64,000 nucleotides of DNA from Sipunculus nudus. Taxonomy: Eukaryota > Annelida > Sipuncula > Golfingiida > Sipunculidae. The DNA lies in contig CM049306.1 of NCBI GenBank assembly GCA_026874595.1, forward strand, positions 64,548,019 to 64,612,018, read 5' to 3'. Shown piece by piece: positions 37,201-47,557 of the stretch. A model generated the notes under the pieces. It was given only the letters and a program-made list of their open reading frames with translations, was not told the origin of the DNA and did not search any database. Position numbers and translations under genes: made by a program. Every line of letters starts with the position of its first letter. Positions within the stretch are counted from its first letter, which is position 1.

Positions 37201-38935
37201 GATTCTTATATCATCAGTAACTGCAAGTTAATTTCCTGTTATTATAAACTAACAAATTCCTTTTCTATTTCTCTTTAATTTGTTATTAAAAACCAATAAA
37301 AATTTATTAATTTATTGTTTATTGTTATGTTGTTGGTTAAAACTACTAGATGAGTTGGGTTGGACACCTGGATCAACTGTTGCTGGCCATAAGCTGCCTG
37401 GATTCCTGTATGCCTCGCCTCAAGCGTGCATAATTTGATGAAAGGTCAACAAGGTCAACATACAGGTGACTCAAGAGGGGCTGGAGAGAGCCAAAGTCTG
37501 ACAGGGTCTCATAAAAACATTAATAAAAGCTACAATTTTTGGCCAATTTCTTTCAGCTTTCTAAACTAAAAAGCTGAAATCCTAATGTGTGCATGATATG
37601 AAAATTATATCAACAGTGCTCACAGGACACAAACGTGCCATGGTCACAGTTGGGCAAAATTTAAGGTACTAATTTTACATTTATACTAATAACTTATAAA
37701 ATTTGAAAAATTCAGAACTAATTTTGGGTATTCAATTGAATCTTGATTAAATAATGTTACATCCCTGACAAAAAAAATCTCTAGCTTCAGCAATGCCCTT
37801 GTTAAGGGAGTAAATATATTTCTTGATTTTTTACAAAGTGCATTATGTTTGGGCCCATAACTTAAAACAATTACGCAATACTGACATCATTCTGGCATGT
37901 GCATAGAGAAAGAAAAATATGTATATTATTTATGATTAAAGTCAGATCAGTGGTTTTGATATAAGGCAGTCTTGAAGTGTAACAAGGGTTTTTTTTTAAT
38001 GGAAAAATGAAGTTTTTCATTAATATCTCGAAGGTATTAAGTCCTAGTGACCAAATTCTTGGCATGGTAGGGGATTTTGGAGACATCTAACTGTATGCCG
38101 AATTTAAGGAACTAAGAGCTTAAGCTGGGGAGCTGAGCTTTTGCAAACTGCATAACACTAGCTTGATGTAAACAATATGTTACATGGTGCTTGAAAACTT
38201 ATTAAAATCTACAGTTTTTGATCAACTGGTTTCAAATTTTTGGTGTTAACAGTTGAAATGCTAACAAAAACATGCTGTGAAAACTAAATCAACAGTACTT
38301 ACAGAAAAAAAACGTGCCATGGTCAAAGTTGGGCAAAATTTAAGGTACCAATTTTTTATTTTTATTAATATTTTAGAAAATTTAAAAGATTTTATCTAAT
38401 TTTGGGTATACAATTTAATTTTGATTAATTAAAGTTATATTACTGGAAAAAAGGTCGATAGCTTTAACATTTTTTGTGTTAAGTGATCAAATATCTTTCC
38501 TGATTTTTTACAAAATGCATTATGTTTGGGCCCATAACTTTTTTAAATTAAATAATACAGACATAATTTCTGGCATGTACATAGGAACTATATAGAGGAA
38601 TATTTATGGTAAATATGAGGAAAAACAGATGAGTGGTTATGATATTAGGCAGTCCTGAAGTGTGAAAATAGGTTTTTAATAAAAAATTGAGGTTTTTCCT
38701 TAATTTCTCAAAGGAACGAAGTTGCAAAGACCCAGTTTTCGGCTTGGTAGGAGATCTTGGGGACATCTAACATTATGCCGAATTTTGGATTCCTAGGTCT
38801 TACGGTTTCAAAACGTGCCACATCTACGGACGGACGGACGGACAGACAGACGGCACGACGGACGGACAGATGGACGGACGACGGACAATGGACCACGACT
38901 ATAGCTCAGATGACTTATAGTCAGCTGAGCTAAAA
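34297..38935 (-). mobile_element. HL2b element (second copy) nested in HL3
   Basis: The left end is CAAG (34297-34300), the right end the hairpin 38903-38931 with ACGG/ACAG microsatellite at 38828-38880. It is closely similar to 26023-28651 along its length but enlarged by a 2,003-bp insertion (35180-37182). The HL3 flanks GCAGTTAGAAAAA (left) and AATAAACAAAATCCGATA (right) join as in other HL3 copies. Confidence 0.85.
35180..37182. mobile_element. TIR DNA transposon, 2,003 bp, with unknown cargo
   Basis: Terminal inverted repeats CAGGGTTCGTAC (35180-35191) and GTACGAACCCTG (37171-37182), flanked by the direct repeat TTCTAC (35174-35179 and 37183-37188). The sister HL2b copy has the empty site TTCTAT at about 26930. 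Both ends also share CAAGCACTTTTCAAGG. The ends resemble hAT-type CAGGGTTCG termini, but hAT duplicates 8 bp and only 6 bp are seen here. The interior is not shared with other repeats in the window. Two short frames (35860-36189 and 36742-36972) show no known transposase motif. Confidence 0.8.
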
Positions 38936-40104
38936 ATAAACAAAATCCGATATAGTTTTTTGGATGACTAATCATTTGCAAAAAATTTGGTGATGCTAGC
39001 TCCTGCCGTTTTTGAGATAGCTATGGTTAACGTACAGACGACGCACGACACAACGCACGACGCCGCACCATCGCATAAGCTCACAGGTTCGCTAAAAACT
39101 CCATGATGAATATCCATGCAAAGAATCATGGTGATCAATGTATCAGTTGTTCAGATATTTGAGCTTTTTTATCAAATTTTTCATTATTCTGGGGGGGGGG
39201 GGTACTTCGGAGCCCAATAGCTAGAAGAATATGGGTAAGAGAGACCTAATTCCAGGTTTCCAAGAAGACTTTTCATGGATCTATCTGGATGTATAGTTAG
39301 AAGATTCCAGGTCCAGTGCTTACGATTTTTGTACTGTTAACAGATGACGGCATTTTTTAAGGTCTCAAAATAGGGGAAAAAATTGTTAAAAAATCGAAAA
39401 AAAACCAGGTGGCACCATCAATCTGCAGAAACTGATAAAACACTCCATGATCAATATCCATGCAGAGAATCATGGTGATCAATGCATTAGTTGTTCAGAT
39501 ACTTTTGTATCAAATTTTTCATTATTCTGGGGGGGGGGGGGGGGTAATTCGGAGCCCAATAGCTAGAAGAATATGGGTAACAGAGACCTAATTCCAGGTT
39601 TCCAAGAAGACTCATCATGGACCTCTCTGGATGTAGAGTGAGAAGATTCCAGGTCCAGCGGTTACAATTTGTGCCCTGTTTACAGATGACAGCATCTATT
39701 GAAGTCCCAAAAATAGAGAAAAAAAATCGTAAAAAATCGAAAAAATACAGGTGGCGCCACCAGTCTGCAGAAACTGATGAAACACTCCATGATCAATATC
39801 CATGCTAAAAATCATGGTGATCAATGCATTAGTTGTTCAGATACTTGAGCTTTTGTTTCAAATTTTTCATTATTCTGGGGGGTACTTCGGAGCCCCATAG
39901 CCTGAAAATATGGGTAACAGAGACCCAATTCCAGGTTTCCAAGGAGATTTTTCATGGACCTCTCTGGATGTAAAGTCAGAAGATTCCAGGTCCTGGGGTT
40001 AAGATTGTGCCTTGTTAACGGACAGACGGCCGGATGGCCGGACAGACGACGGACAAAGAATGATCGCTATAGCTCAGATGACTTACAGTCAGCTGAGCTA
40101 AAAA

Positions 40105-40540
40105 TTACAGCCAGAGGATTTGACTGTCGACAATGAAACACTGGAATGTAAAATTGTGAAATTTAAAGTACACAAATCGGATATCATTGATTGTTGCATA
40201 CAAGAAACCGTTACACCCACTTGAGCACTTTTGCACAAGATTTCATTCTCTTATTACATCTTTGCCATTGAATGCTTGTGTTTGTACTTGGAGACTTCAA
40301 TGATAACTTGAATGACAAACAAGAAAGCAAGTTATCTGAAATGATGATGCAATGTGGATTTGAACAATTTGTAAGAAAACCTACACAGAAAACCTAGATA
40401 GGGGTACCCTGATTGACCATATCTATCACAACAAGGTTGGTACATGAGATGTTACTGCAGAAGTTCATGATACATACTTCTCTGTTCATGACATCACATT
40501 TTGTTCTTTCAGGAATAAATGAATTATGTTACATTTTATT
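40105..40540 (+). pseudogene. Helentron endonuclease (EEP) domain, C-terminal half
   Basis: After the HL2 insertion the frame resumes with LQPEDLTVDNETLECKIV, joining directly to ...MICVKK at 29076. Then come YKKPLHPLEHF, GDFND (40290-40304, catalytic Asp and Asn), TLIDHIYHN (about 40406-40432) and SVHD (40481-40492, the usual S/T-D-H catalytic His with Val for Asp). At least two frameshifts and stops interrupt it. This is the C-terminus of the Helentron protein. No 3' terminal hairpin with CTRR was found just downstream. Confidence 0.8.
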
Positions 40541-42377
40541 TGTACTGTCATTTTTGTTACAGTCGCAATTATAGTTATGATTTTTAATGACATTTTTGTT
40601 ATCAATTAGATGTATGTATATATATATATAACTATATATATATATATAAATATTAGCTTATATTTGAATATATTGTCTATTGATACATTTGCAATTTACA
40701 ATAATGAATTTTAGAACAGTTACCGAATAGTGCCATGCAATGATTGTGAATTTATTTTCTCTTTAATGATATATTGTGTTTTTTTTAGAAAGAGACATCC
40801 TGAAAGAGAAGCAGATTTTATGTTAGTTTTAAAAATTGAATATATTACACATTTATGTTGCATAGAAACCGACGGACGGTTTAAATGTGTTCCATTAGTT
40901 AATCTCTAAAACAAAAATAAAGAAAAGTCGGAAAAAATATATACTGATCGATGAACTGCATATCATATATTATTACCTTATGTATACATTCATTTCAGTT
41001 TATAACAATCAATCGGGACATGGTTAGGTACGTCACTTTGGGTCAGGAGGTGACAGGCCGTATGATAAGCACGGTCGATCTCTCCTAGAAGAACCAGTAT
41101 GTTTAGAAGAATGCCTTGAAATCATTTGCAACTGTGATACATTCAAAAGCCAATCAGATAGGAACATATCAGGCTGTTAAATTTTGCAAGAGTGCTCGCA
41201 GGAGAACCACCTAGCCAAGGCCAAATAAGTTTGCATGAAAGAGTGGAAGTGATTAACTCTACCAAAACGTTGCTACATAAGAACCTAAACTAGACCAGTA
41301 TCAGTTATAAAACCTTTATTGTTCATAACATGTTGCAGTGTTACAAGAAGAACTGAATATGTTAACAAATATATCTATAAATTTATATATATATATATAC
41401 ATATGCATGTATATATGTTACAGTCAATGTGTAATATCAGCAAAATTGTAAATTGTCTGAAATTTTCAGTCAATTTACAAACTGCCTCATTCACTCAGGC
41501 ATTTTACAAAATGACTGAAATTTTCAGGCATTTAACAAATTGACTGAAAAATCAGTCCAATTATTTGACAGATTGACTGAAATTTTGAATTGGTGTAAGA
41601 CAAGTCATTTATTTAAAATAGATTATTATTATGACATATGTATTCTGATATGGTAAACCTTGCCTATTTTGAGTGAACTTTATGTTTTGTCATCTTCTTT
41701 CTTAAGCTACATATGTAATAATATAATGTGTAAAATTACATGTATTCTGATATGGTATATCTTGCGAAATTTGAGTAAACTTTATATTTTTTCTTCTTAA
41801 ACTACATGTGTAATAATATGATGTGAAATATTTGATCAATAATGATGAGGAGAATCAATGTTAAACTCAAAAATCACAATAATATTTCACATTATATTAA
41901 TACACGCATAGCTTAAAGAGAGAAACTGTATAAACTGAAGAGAAAAAGTATAAACTGTTCTCAAATATTTCATAACTTGCATCTTTTGAAAAAAGTTTAA
42001 ATTTATTTCTTTTTTTTAAGGTATGTGTTTAATAATTTGTGTGAAATATTTGATAGAGAATGATGAGGATAATCAAATTTAAACAGATGCTTATATCAAA
42101 TACCTAATCAAGATATACGTGGATGAGTTACAAAGGGTGGTTGTTTACCAGAATTGCAGTGTAGGTGCTACCTTTAATGAGGCTACCCTGTGCACTATTT
42201 AATTAGAGCCAAACATTAATGGCTGATAGAGATGAGTAGTTTCTTTAATGGGTCAACCATGTACCTGCTTGATAGAGGCAAATTGTGACTTGTGTTAGAC
42301 TGAGTACTAAATGAGCACATGAGTCGGTTTTGCACATGCTGTTATTAGAGCCAAACCATGAATGTTGCTAGAGTTGA
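40541..42377. other. AT-rich region without recognised gene
   Basis: It contains (AT)n tracts (40615-40650, 41381-41402), a short segment (41309-41400, AACCTTTATTG then AT-rich) resembling 10170-10250, a 30-40-bp minisatellite (41425-41600) and a roughly 110-bp tandem pair starting near 41635 and 41740 (TATTCTGATATGGTA). No coding frame or RNA could be supported. Part may be the decayed 3' flank of the Helentron. Confidence 0.4.
41425..41600. repeat. Minisatellite with GACTGAAATTTTCAG dyads
   Basis: Four to five imperfect units of about 30-45 bp centre on CTGAAATTTTCAG, itself palindromic (CTGAAA/TTTCAG), separated by AATTTACAAA-type linkers. It could fold into a row of small hairpins. Confidence 0.7.
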
Positions 42378-42536
42378 GAAGAAGAAGAGTCCATGTATGG
42401 TGAACAAGGGTATACCAAGTGTAACGGTGGACAGAGTGGCAAGCAATGCAAGTCAAACAAATGTAAATGTTTCAAGGCTGGACTGAAATATAACAGTAGG
42501 TGTCATGGAAGTTTGGCATGCCCTAATAAAAACTGA
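42378..42536 (+). pseudogene. Cys-rich transposon-protein C-terminus fragment
   Basis: A 52-codon frame ends at TGA 42534-42536 and contains KCNGG, QCKSNKCKCFKAGLKYNSRC and HGSLACPNKN. The C-x4-C-x-C ... CH ... C spacing resembles the zinc-binding tail of KRBA2-like integrase proteins of DNA transposons (family usually CxCKKxGxxCNSRCH), with Tyr in place of one expected Cys. A stop (TGA 42375-42377) lies just upstream and nothing clearly homologous precedes it. This assignment is from memory of the family and tentative. Confidence 0.4.
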
Positions 42537-42937
42537 AACTAGTATTGTGTAAGCTAATGAAAGGATCATATGTTTTCTTAATCAAGAAGAAGAAACCAAA
42601 TGTAGTTGTTAATGTCAAATGCATGTACACTATACATTCTTTGAGTATAGAGAAACACATTATGGCTGGTAGAGTTAATTAGTTAGCTTTTGTTGAGACA
42701 GTTTAGTATTTACAACAATGTTACTTTTTATTGAGACCGTTTAATATTTCACAACACATGATGAACAACTTCTGCAAAAATTGGAATCAATACACAAGAA
42801 CATTTTCGTTATCTGTATGTGAAACATTACACTTTACAACATGATGTATAATACATCACAATATATAACCATTTTGTAACAGTGAGATATATGAAACAAA
42901 TGGAATATTACTTGAATATTTGTCATTTTAATTTTAA
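42537..42937. other. AT-rich spacer
   Basis: About 400 bp of AT-rich sequence between the Cys-rich fragment and HL6. Nothing recognisable was seen. Confidence 0.4.
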
Positions 42938-43957
42938 CTAGATGTGTCGGAACGACACGAATGTCCCACCTGGGGCAAATTAGAAACATTTGTTAAATTT
43001 TGAAAAATTTTTTAAGTTAAGGAGGTGTTGTATGGTCAAAAGTAGGTCAACAAGGGCAAAATGCAAACTCGATCTGTAATGGGTGATTATCAAGCAACAC
43101 ACCAAAAATCAGGCCAGTATCTGCAGGCACTGTGAAAAAAAAATCCATACATGTGCATTTTCCATAAAAATTTCTGTCTACTTGAAATTTTCTATGTTTA
43201 GGAGCCGTAAAACAATCCAAAATAGGTCAATCGGGACAAAACTCAAACTCGCTCTGTAACTATCATTATCTGCCCACACATAAAAAATCAGGGTGGTATC
43301 TGCAGGCATTGAGGAAAAAAATCTGTACATGTGTATTTGTCATGAAAATTTATATTTTTCATGAAATTTTCCATGTTCAGGAGCCGTAAAACGGTCAAAA
43401 GTAGGTCAACCAGGACGAAATGAGAACTCAATCTGGAACTAGTCAATATCTGCCCACACACAAAAAATCAGGCTAATATCTGCAGGCATTGCGAAAAAAA
43501 GTCCGTACATGTGTATTTGACATGAAAATTTATATTTTTCATGAAATTTTCGAAGTTTAGGAGCTGTAAAACGGTCAAAAGTAAGTCAGCTGGGACGAAA
43601 CGTGAACTCAATCTGTAACTGGTCATTATCTGCCTACACACAAAAAATCAGGCCAATATCTGCAGGCATTGCGAAAAAAGTCCGTACATGTGTATTTGTC
43701 ATGAAAATTTCTATATTTCATGAAATGTTCTAAGTTTAGGAGCCATAAATGGTCAAAAGTAGGTCAACCGGGACGAAACACGAACTCGATCTGTAACTGG
43801 TCATTATCTGCCCACACACTGAAAATCAGGCCAATATCTGCAGGCATTTAAAAAAAAAAAGTCCGTACAACTGTTTGATTTCGGAATGACTGAAGGACGG
43901 AATGACGGACATGGGTAAAACTATATGCCCTGGCTACTTTGTGGCGGGGGCATAATA
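42938..43957 (-). mobile_element. HL6 element with 180-bp tandem core
   Basis: The left end is CTAG (42938-42941) with the perfect hairpin GTGTCG-GAA-CGACAC (42944-42958), two bases from CTAG. The core is five units of 179-180 bp, phased by GGAGCCGTAAA at about 43021 (decayed), 43201, 43380, 43560 and 43739. The right end is the imperfect hairpin 43925-43953 (ATGCCC ... GGGGGCAT) then AATAAAA. Read in the sense strand, the 3' hairpin-CTAG-T matches the Helitron rule. Confidence 0.8.
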
Positions 43958-44029
43958 AAATGACTGATTTTTTTCAGTTAAACTGTGATTATCCTCATCA
44001 TTCTTTATCAAATATTTCACAAATGATGT

Positions 44030-44176
44030 TTGTGTAATTGGTTCTTGAACATAATCTATAGTACTAGCATTGTTCATATACATGTTACAGATGTACTTGA
44101 AAAGTTATGGTCCAGCATTGAAACATGATACCTGGTTTAAATCTAGCACAGGTTCGCATTAGGCATCTAGGCCTTG
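44030..44176 (+). mobile_element. HL3 3' end fragment
   Basis: It is the reverse complement of the HL3 left end: TAGCATTGTTCATATACATG ... GCACAGGTTCGCATTAGGC then CTTG (44173-44176) then a T run. It is 5' truncated. It is one of the few plus-sense copies and lies about 230 bp beyond the stop codon of the minus-strand SDR exon. Confidence 0.7.
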
Positions 44177-44404
44177 TTTTTTTTATTAAAATTATACCTT
44201 AAAACTTGCTAAGTATAGTTACTGACCATATAGTGATGGAAAATGAATATTTAATTGTAGAATTAGCAAACCATGTAATTTGCTGCAGGTATATTTCTAG
44301 TTGGATTAATAAAGTTCAATAAGTTGTCAAAGAAATAATGCAAAGATACTATTAACTGGTCCAGTAAACTTTAACAAGATAAGGTGTTTTCCTTCCTTAA
44401 GACT
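44177..44404 (-). other. Probable 3' UTR of the SDR gene
   Basis: Non-repetitive sequence between the stop codon and the HL3 fragment. The only AATAAA on the minus strand lies at 44182-44187 (TTTATT on the plus strand), at the very edge of the HL3 T-run, so the transcript may use a signal created by the HL3 insertion boundary. Inferred from position only. Confidence 0.4.
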
Positions 44405-44581
44405 TCAGATCAAGCCCACAATCCTCTCTGTGACCTCCCACAGCTTTTTGGCGACTGCATCATCCATACCAGCCTGTGCCTCTTGTGCTATTTTACACTC
44501 TGCAAAATACTTCCCACTGACTCCATTTAACTCCTCAGAAACTGCCACATGCACAGTTGTCTGCGCCCCCTCTTCAGGTGT
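44405..44581 (-). CDS. Last coding exon of a retinol-dehydrogenase-like SDR
   Basis: On the minus strand an AG acceptor (complement of 44582-44583, in TTTTAACTGCAG) opens a 58-codon exon starting TPEEGAQTT, followed by HVAVSEELNGVSGKYF and AKKLWEVTERIVGLI, then TGA at 44407-44405. This is the C-terminal segment of the RDH11-14/WW-oxidoreductase-like short-chain dehydrogenases, which reduce retinal or other lipid aldehydes with NADPH at membranes; the family phrase is TPEEGAQT ... LEGVSGKYF ... KLWE. The fold core (TGxxxGxG, YxxxK) belongs to upstream exons, which should lie at higher coordinates but were not found to 64,000. The frame is intact, so it may be a live gene with a long repeat-filled intron, or a stranded exon. 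It is too short for standard ORF cut-offs. Confidence 0.8.
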   Translation of the reverse strand, partial: TPEEGAQTTVHVAVSEELNGVSGKYFAECKIAQEAQAGMDDAVAKKLWEVTERIVGLI

Positions 44582-44863
44582 CTGCAGTTAAAACAAGTTT
44601 ACATTAAACAAATCAGCAATATTATAGATCAACCTATAAACATATCAAATAGAGGAAAATACTGCAGATTCTGCATAAATGGCATATAAAGCTAACTGAA
44701 GAAACCCTTAGTATCTGAAAGCTTCCCCGTAAAAGTGCTTGCAAAATTGGGGACCACTATTCATGTCTCTAACTGTAAGGGGTGACCACATTTAAATGAA
44801 TTTTTTTTTGTCAGATAAAGTTGACGTCAGGTGATTTGAATGATATAACATATACATATATTT
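44582..44863 (-). other. Intron start region upstream of the SDR exon
   Basis: The acceptor CTGCAG is preceded (minus strand) by a modest pyrimidine run TTGTTTTAA. The following 280 bp are AT-rich and non-repetitive. No further exon is recognised. Confidence 0.5.
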
Positions 44864-45058
44864 CAGGGGCAGATCCAGGATTCAAGAAAAGGGTGGGTCG
44901 AAGCCTTGAGCACCAATTAATGAAAAACCCTAAAAAAAGTCCATAAGGTCACCAAAAGGGGGGGGGGGTCTCGGCCGCAAAAAGTGGTCTAAAACCATGA
45001 AAAAGGTTGCCACGGCAGGAAAGGGTCGGGTCTGGACCCCCTCCTGGATCTGCTTCTG
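44864..45058. mobile_element. 195-bp MITE with 17-bp inverted ends
   Basis: The ends are CAGGGGCAGATCCAGGA (44864-44880) and its complement with two mismatches, TCCTGGATCTGCTTCTG (45042-45058). The interior is GC-richer and non-coding with an 11-12-base G run near 44957. No clear target duplication beyond a possible short AT word. Short elements with these GGATCC-A ends are widespread in marine invertebrates. Confidence 0.8.
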
Positions 45059-45234
45059 TATCTAGTTAAAAATTATTTTGCTTGAAGTGTAAAAAAACGC
45101 TACATTTCATAAAAAATTGATGTCATGACGCTAAGACCGCTAAGACCAAATACAGATGTAAGACAGGTTATACGGGAAGTTTAGGTATGATAAAAAAGAA
45201 GGTGCATATGTAATTCATACATATATATGAACAA

Positions 45235-45910
45235 CTAGATGTGGTCGGACAATGGTCCTCAGAGGGCCCCGCCTTTCTGCAAGTGCTGGACTAGTTTACA
45301 TGTGGGTGAAAAATTAAGTTAAATTTGAAAAAATATGACAAACAGAAAAAGGGTTTTTATCCATATGCATGAGGGAAAAATCCTACTGGACCAAATGATA
45401 TTAAAGAAGATGTCTGAAATAATGTGTGCAATAGAAAATCAATGAATGTAATCTGTTAGCCATATTTGATTTTAAGCCAGTCTGTAATTCAATAGATCTG
45501 GAGCCCTTATATGTACCAATCAACCCTGTGAATTTGGGAAAGCTGCAGTATGTTGCTGTGGAGTTATCACGCACGAAAGAAAATCAGCGATTGGGCCGTG
45601 GCGGCCATATTGGAATTCCAATAACTCTGTAATTTGAAAGGTCTGGAGCCCTAATAGGTACCAATCAAACCTGTGAATTTGGAAAAGCTGCAGTATGTTT
45701 ATGTTGAGTTACAGCGCGCAAAAGAAAATCAGGGGTTGGGCTGTAGCAGCCATATTAGAATTCCAATAAGTCTGTTATTTCAATCAACCCTGTTAATTTG
45801 GGAAAGCTGCTGTATATTGTTGTTGAGTTATCGCGCTCGAAAGAAAGTGTCACCGACGGAAGGACTGACTGACACGGTAATCACTATAGGGCACCTGCTT
45901 GTCAAGCGGA
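45235..45910 (-). mobile_element. HL7 element with 145-bp tandem core
   Basis: The left end is CTAG (45235-45238) then ATGTGGTCGGACAATGGTCC (hairpin GGAC-AATG-GTCC). Three units begin at 45481, 45626 and 45771, exactly 145 bp apart, the third internally shortened; the palindrome ATTGGAATTCCAAT lies at 45609-45622 with a decayed copy near 45755. The right end has CGACGGAAGGACTGACTGAC and a GCTTG-T-CAAGC hairpin (45898-45908). It abuts HL4 satellite. Confidence 0.65.
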
Positions 45911-47557
45911 TCTATACACATGCAAAATTTCAGGGGGATATGTCAAAACAGTCCTGAGATACAAGTCTGAATGTCTGCAGCCTATACATAAATGTAGGTG
46001 GCACCACCTGCCACAAAATCCAGAAAGCTATCCAAGATGTCTAAACATGCAAAATTTTATGCAGATAAGTCACACCACTACTGAGATATGAGTGATTTTA
46101 GCTCACAGCAGACAAACAGATGTACGCTGTGCAAAAATGGTGGCAGGTGGCGACACCAATTTTGGGTAAGATTAAGATGTGAGATCTATACAAATGCAAA
46201 ATTTCAGGGGAATATGTCAAACCAGTCCTGAGATATAAGCCTGAATGTCTGCAGCTTATATACATAAATGTAGGCGGAGCCACCTGCCACAAATTCCAGA
46301 GAGCTATCCAAGATGTATAAACCTGAGAAATTTTAGGCAGATATGTCAAACCACTGCCGATATAAGTCATTTTATCCCAAAGCAAACAAACAGATGGACG
46401 CTGTGCAAAATTAGTTGCAGGTGGCGCCACCAGTTTTGCGTATGATAAAAAGTTATGTGAGATCTATAAACTTGCAAAATTTTTGCTCAATCGGTCAAAT
46501 GGTTCCCGAGATATGAGCTTGGATGTCTGCAGTGTAAATGTGAATGAAGGTGGCGCCACCTGTCATAAAATCAAGAAAGCTGTCAAGGATGTATAAACCT
46601 GCGTATAAACCTGCAAAATTTCAGGTGGATAAGTTAAACCACTGCCGAGATATGAGTGATTTTATCCCAAGGCAGTTGAACAAATGGACACAGTGCAAAA
46701 ATGGTTGCAGGTGGCGCCACCAGTTTTGCGTATGATAGAGCTATGTGAGATCTATAAACATGCAAAATTTTTTCCCAATCGGTCAAATGGTTCCTGAGAT
46801 ATGAGCTTGGATGTCTGCAGAGTAAATGTGAATGTAGGTGGCGCCACCTGTCATAAAATCAAGAAAGCTGTCAAGGATGTATAAACCTGCAAAATTGATT
46901 TTATAACAAGGCAGATGAACAAATGGACGCTGTGCAAAAATGGTTGCAGGTGGCGCCACCAGTTTTGCGTATGATAAAGAGCTATATGAGATCTATACAC
47001 ATGCAAAATTTTGGCCCAACTGGTCAAACGGTTCCCGAGATATGAGCTTGGATGTCTGTAGCTTAAACGTGATATAGGTGGCGCCACCTGTCATAAAATC
47101 AAGAAAGCTGTCAAGGATGTATACACATGCACAATGTCAGGTGTATAAGTCCAACCAATGCAGAGATATGAGTGTTTTTATCCCAAGGCAGATGAACAGA
47201 TGGACACTGTGCAAAAATGGTTGCAGGTGGCGCCACCATTTTTAGTGTATGTTATAAAGCTTTCAAAGGGCTACATTTGTGCAAAATCTTTAGCCTTACC
47301 GGTCAAATGGTTCATGAGATATGTGGGTTTATGTGTAAAAACAGACACACAAATGGACGCTGGGCAGAGAGGAAAGGTCAGAGGTCAACAAAAAGTGGGG
47401 GCACAGCAGTTCACATGTGACCGATCATAATTCCGAATTTTAAAAAATTCTGCCCAGTGGTTATTAGGGAGTTCTCTTGAAACCTATGGGGCGATGGCGG
47501 CAGCATCTGCGTCTGACTGAAAACATAGTGTCCGCAAAACTCTGTTTTGGCGGATAC
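45911..47557 (-). mobile_element. HL4 satellite and right end
   Basis: Tandem 277-bp composites with GGTGGCGCCACC at about 46419, 46549, 46709, 46839, 46949, 47079 and 47226; the copies before 46300 are decayed (GGTGGCACCACC and similar). The block at 46700-46950 has a unit shortened by about 20 bp. The right end is the hairpin 47528-47557 (GTGTCCGC/GCGGATAC), followed by the same HL3 junction seen at 32389-32390. The left end is lost against HL7. Confidence 0.75.

Larger units (their letters stand above)
29859..39098 (-). mobile_element. HL3 element nested in HL2, carrying HL4 and HL2b
   Basis: The left end is CAAG (29859-29862), GGCCTACAGGCC and GCGAACCTGTG; the right end is GCTCACAGGTTCGC then TAAAAA at 39098. 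Its own sequence is 29859-29893, 32390-34296 and 38936-39098. The HL2 flanks join: ACTAATGAA on the left and CTCCATGATGAATATCC on the right match the continuous HL2 phrase near 39771-39800. One GGTGGCGCCACC is at 32519 and one near 33980; TATAAATAG occurs at 32877 and 32939. Confidence 0.75.
29077..40104 (-). mobile_element. HL2 element inserted in the endonuclease domain, itself host to nested elements
   Basis: The left end is CAAG (29077-29080) with TGACCCGTGGGTCATGATGC; the right end is the hairpin 40071-40099 (AGCTCAG/CTGAGCT) preceded by ACGG/GGCCGGA microsatellite. Its own sequence is 29077-29858 and 39099-40104; everything between is a nested HL3 (29859-39098). HL2 units repeat GGTAACAGAGACCTAATTCC and GATTCCAGGTCCAG. 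Two long G runs (39191-39202 and 39529-39544) sit at the same place in adjacent units. Confidence 0.8.
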
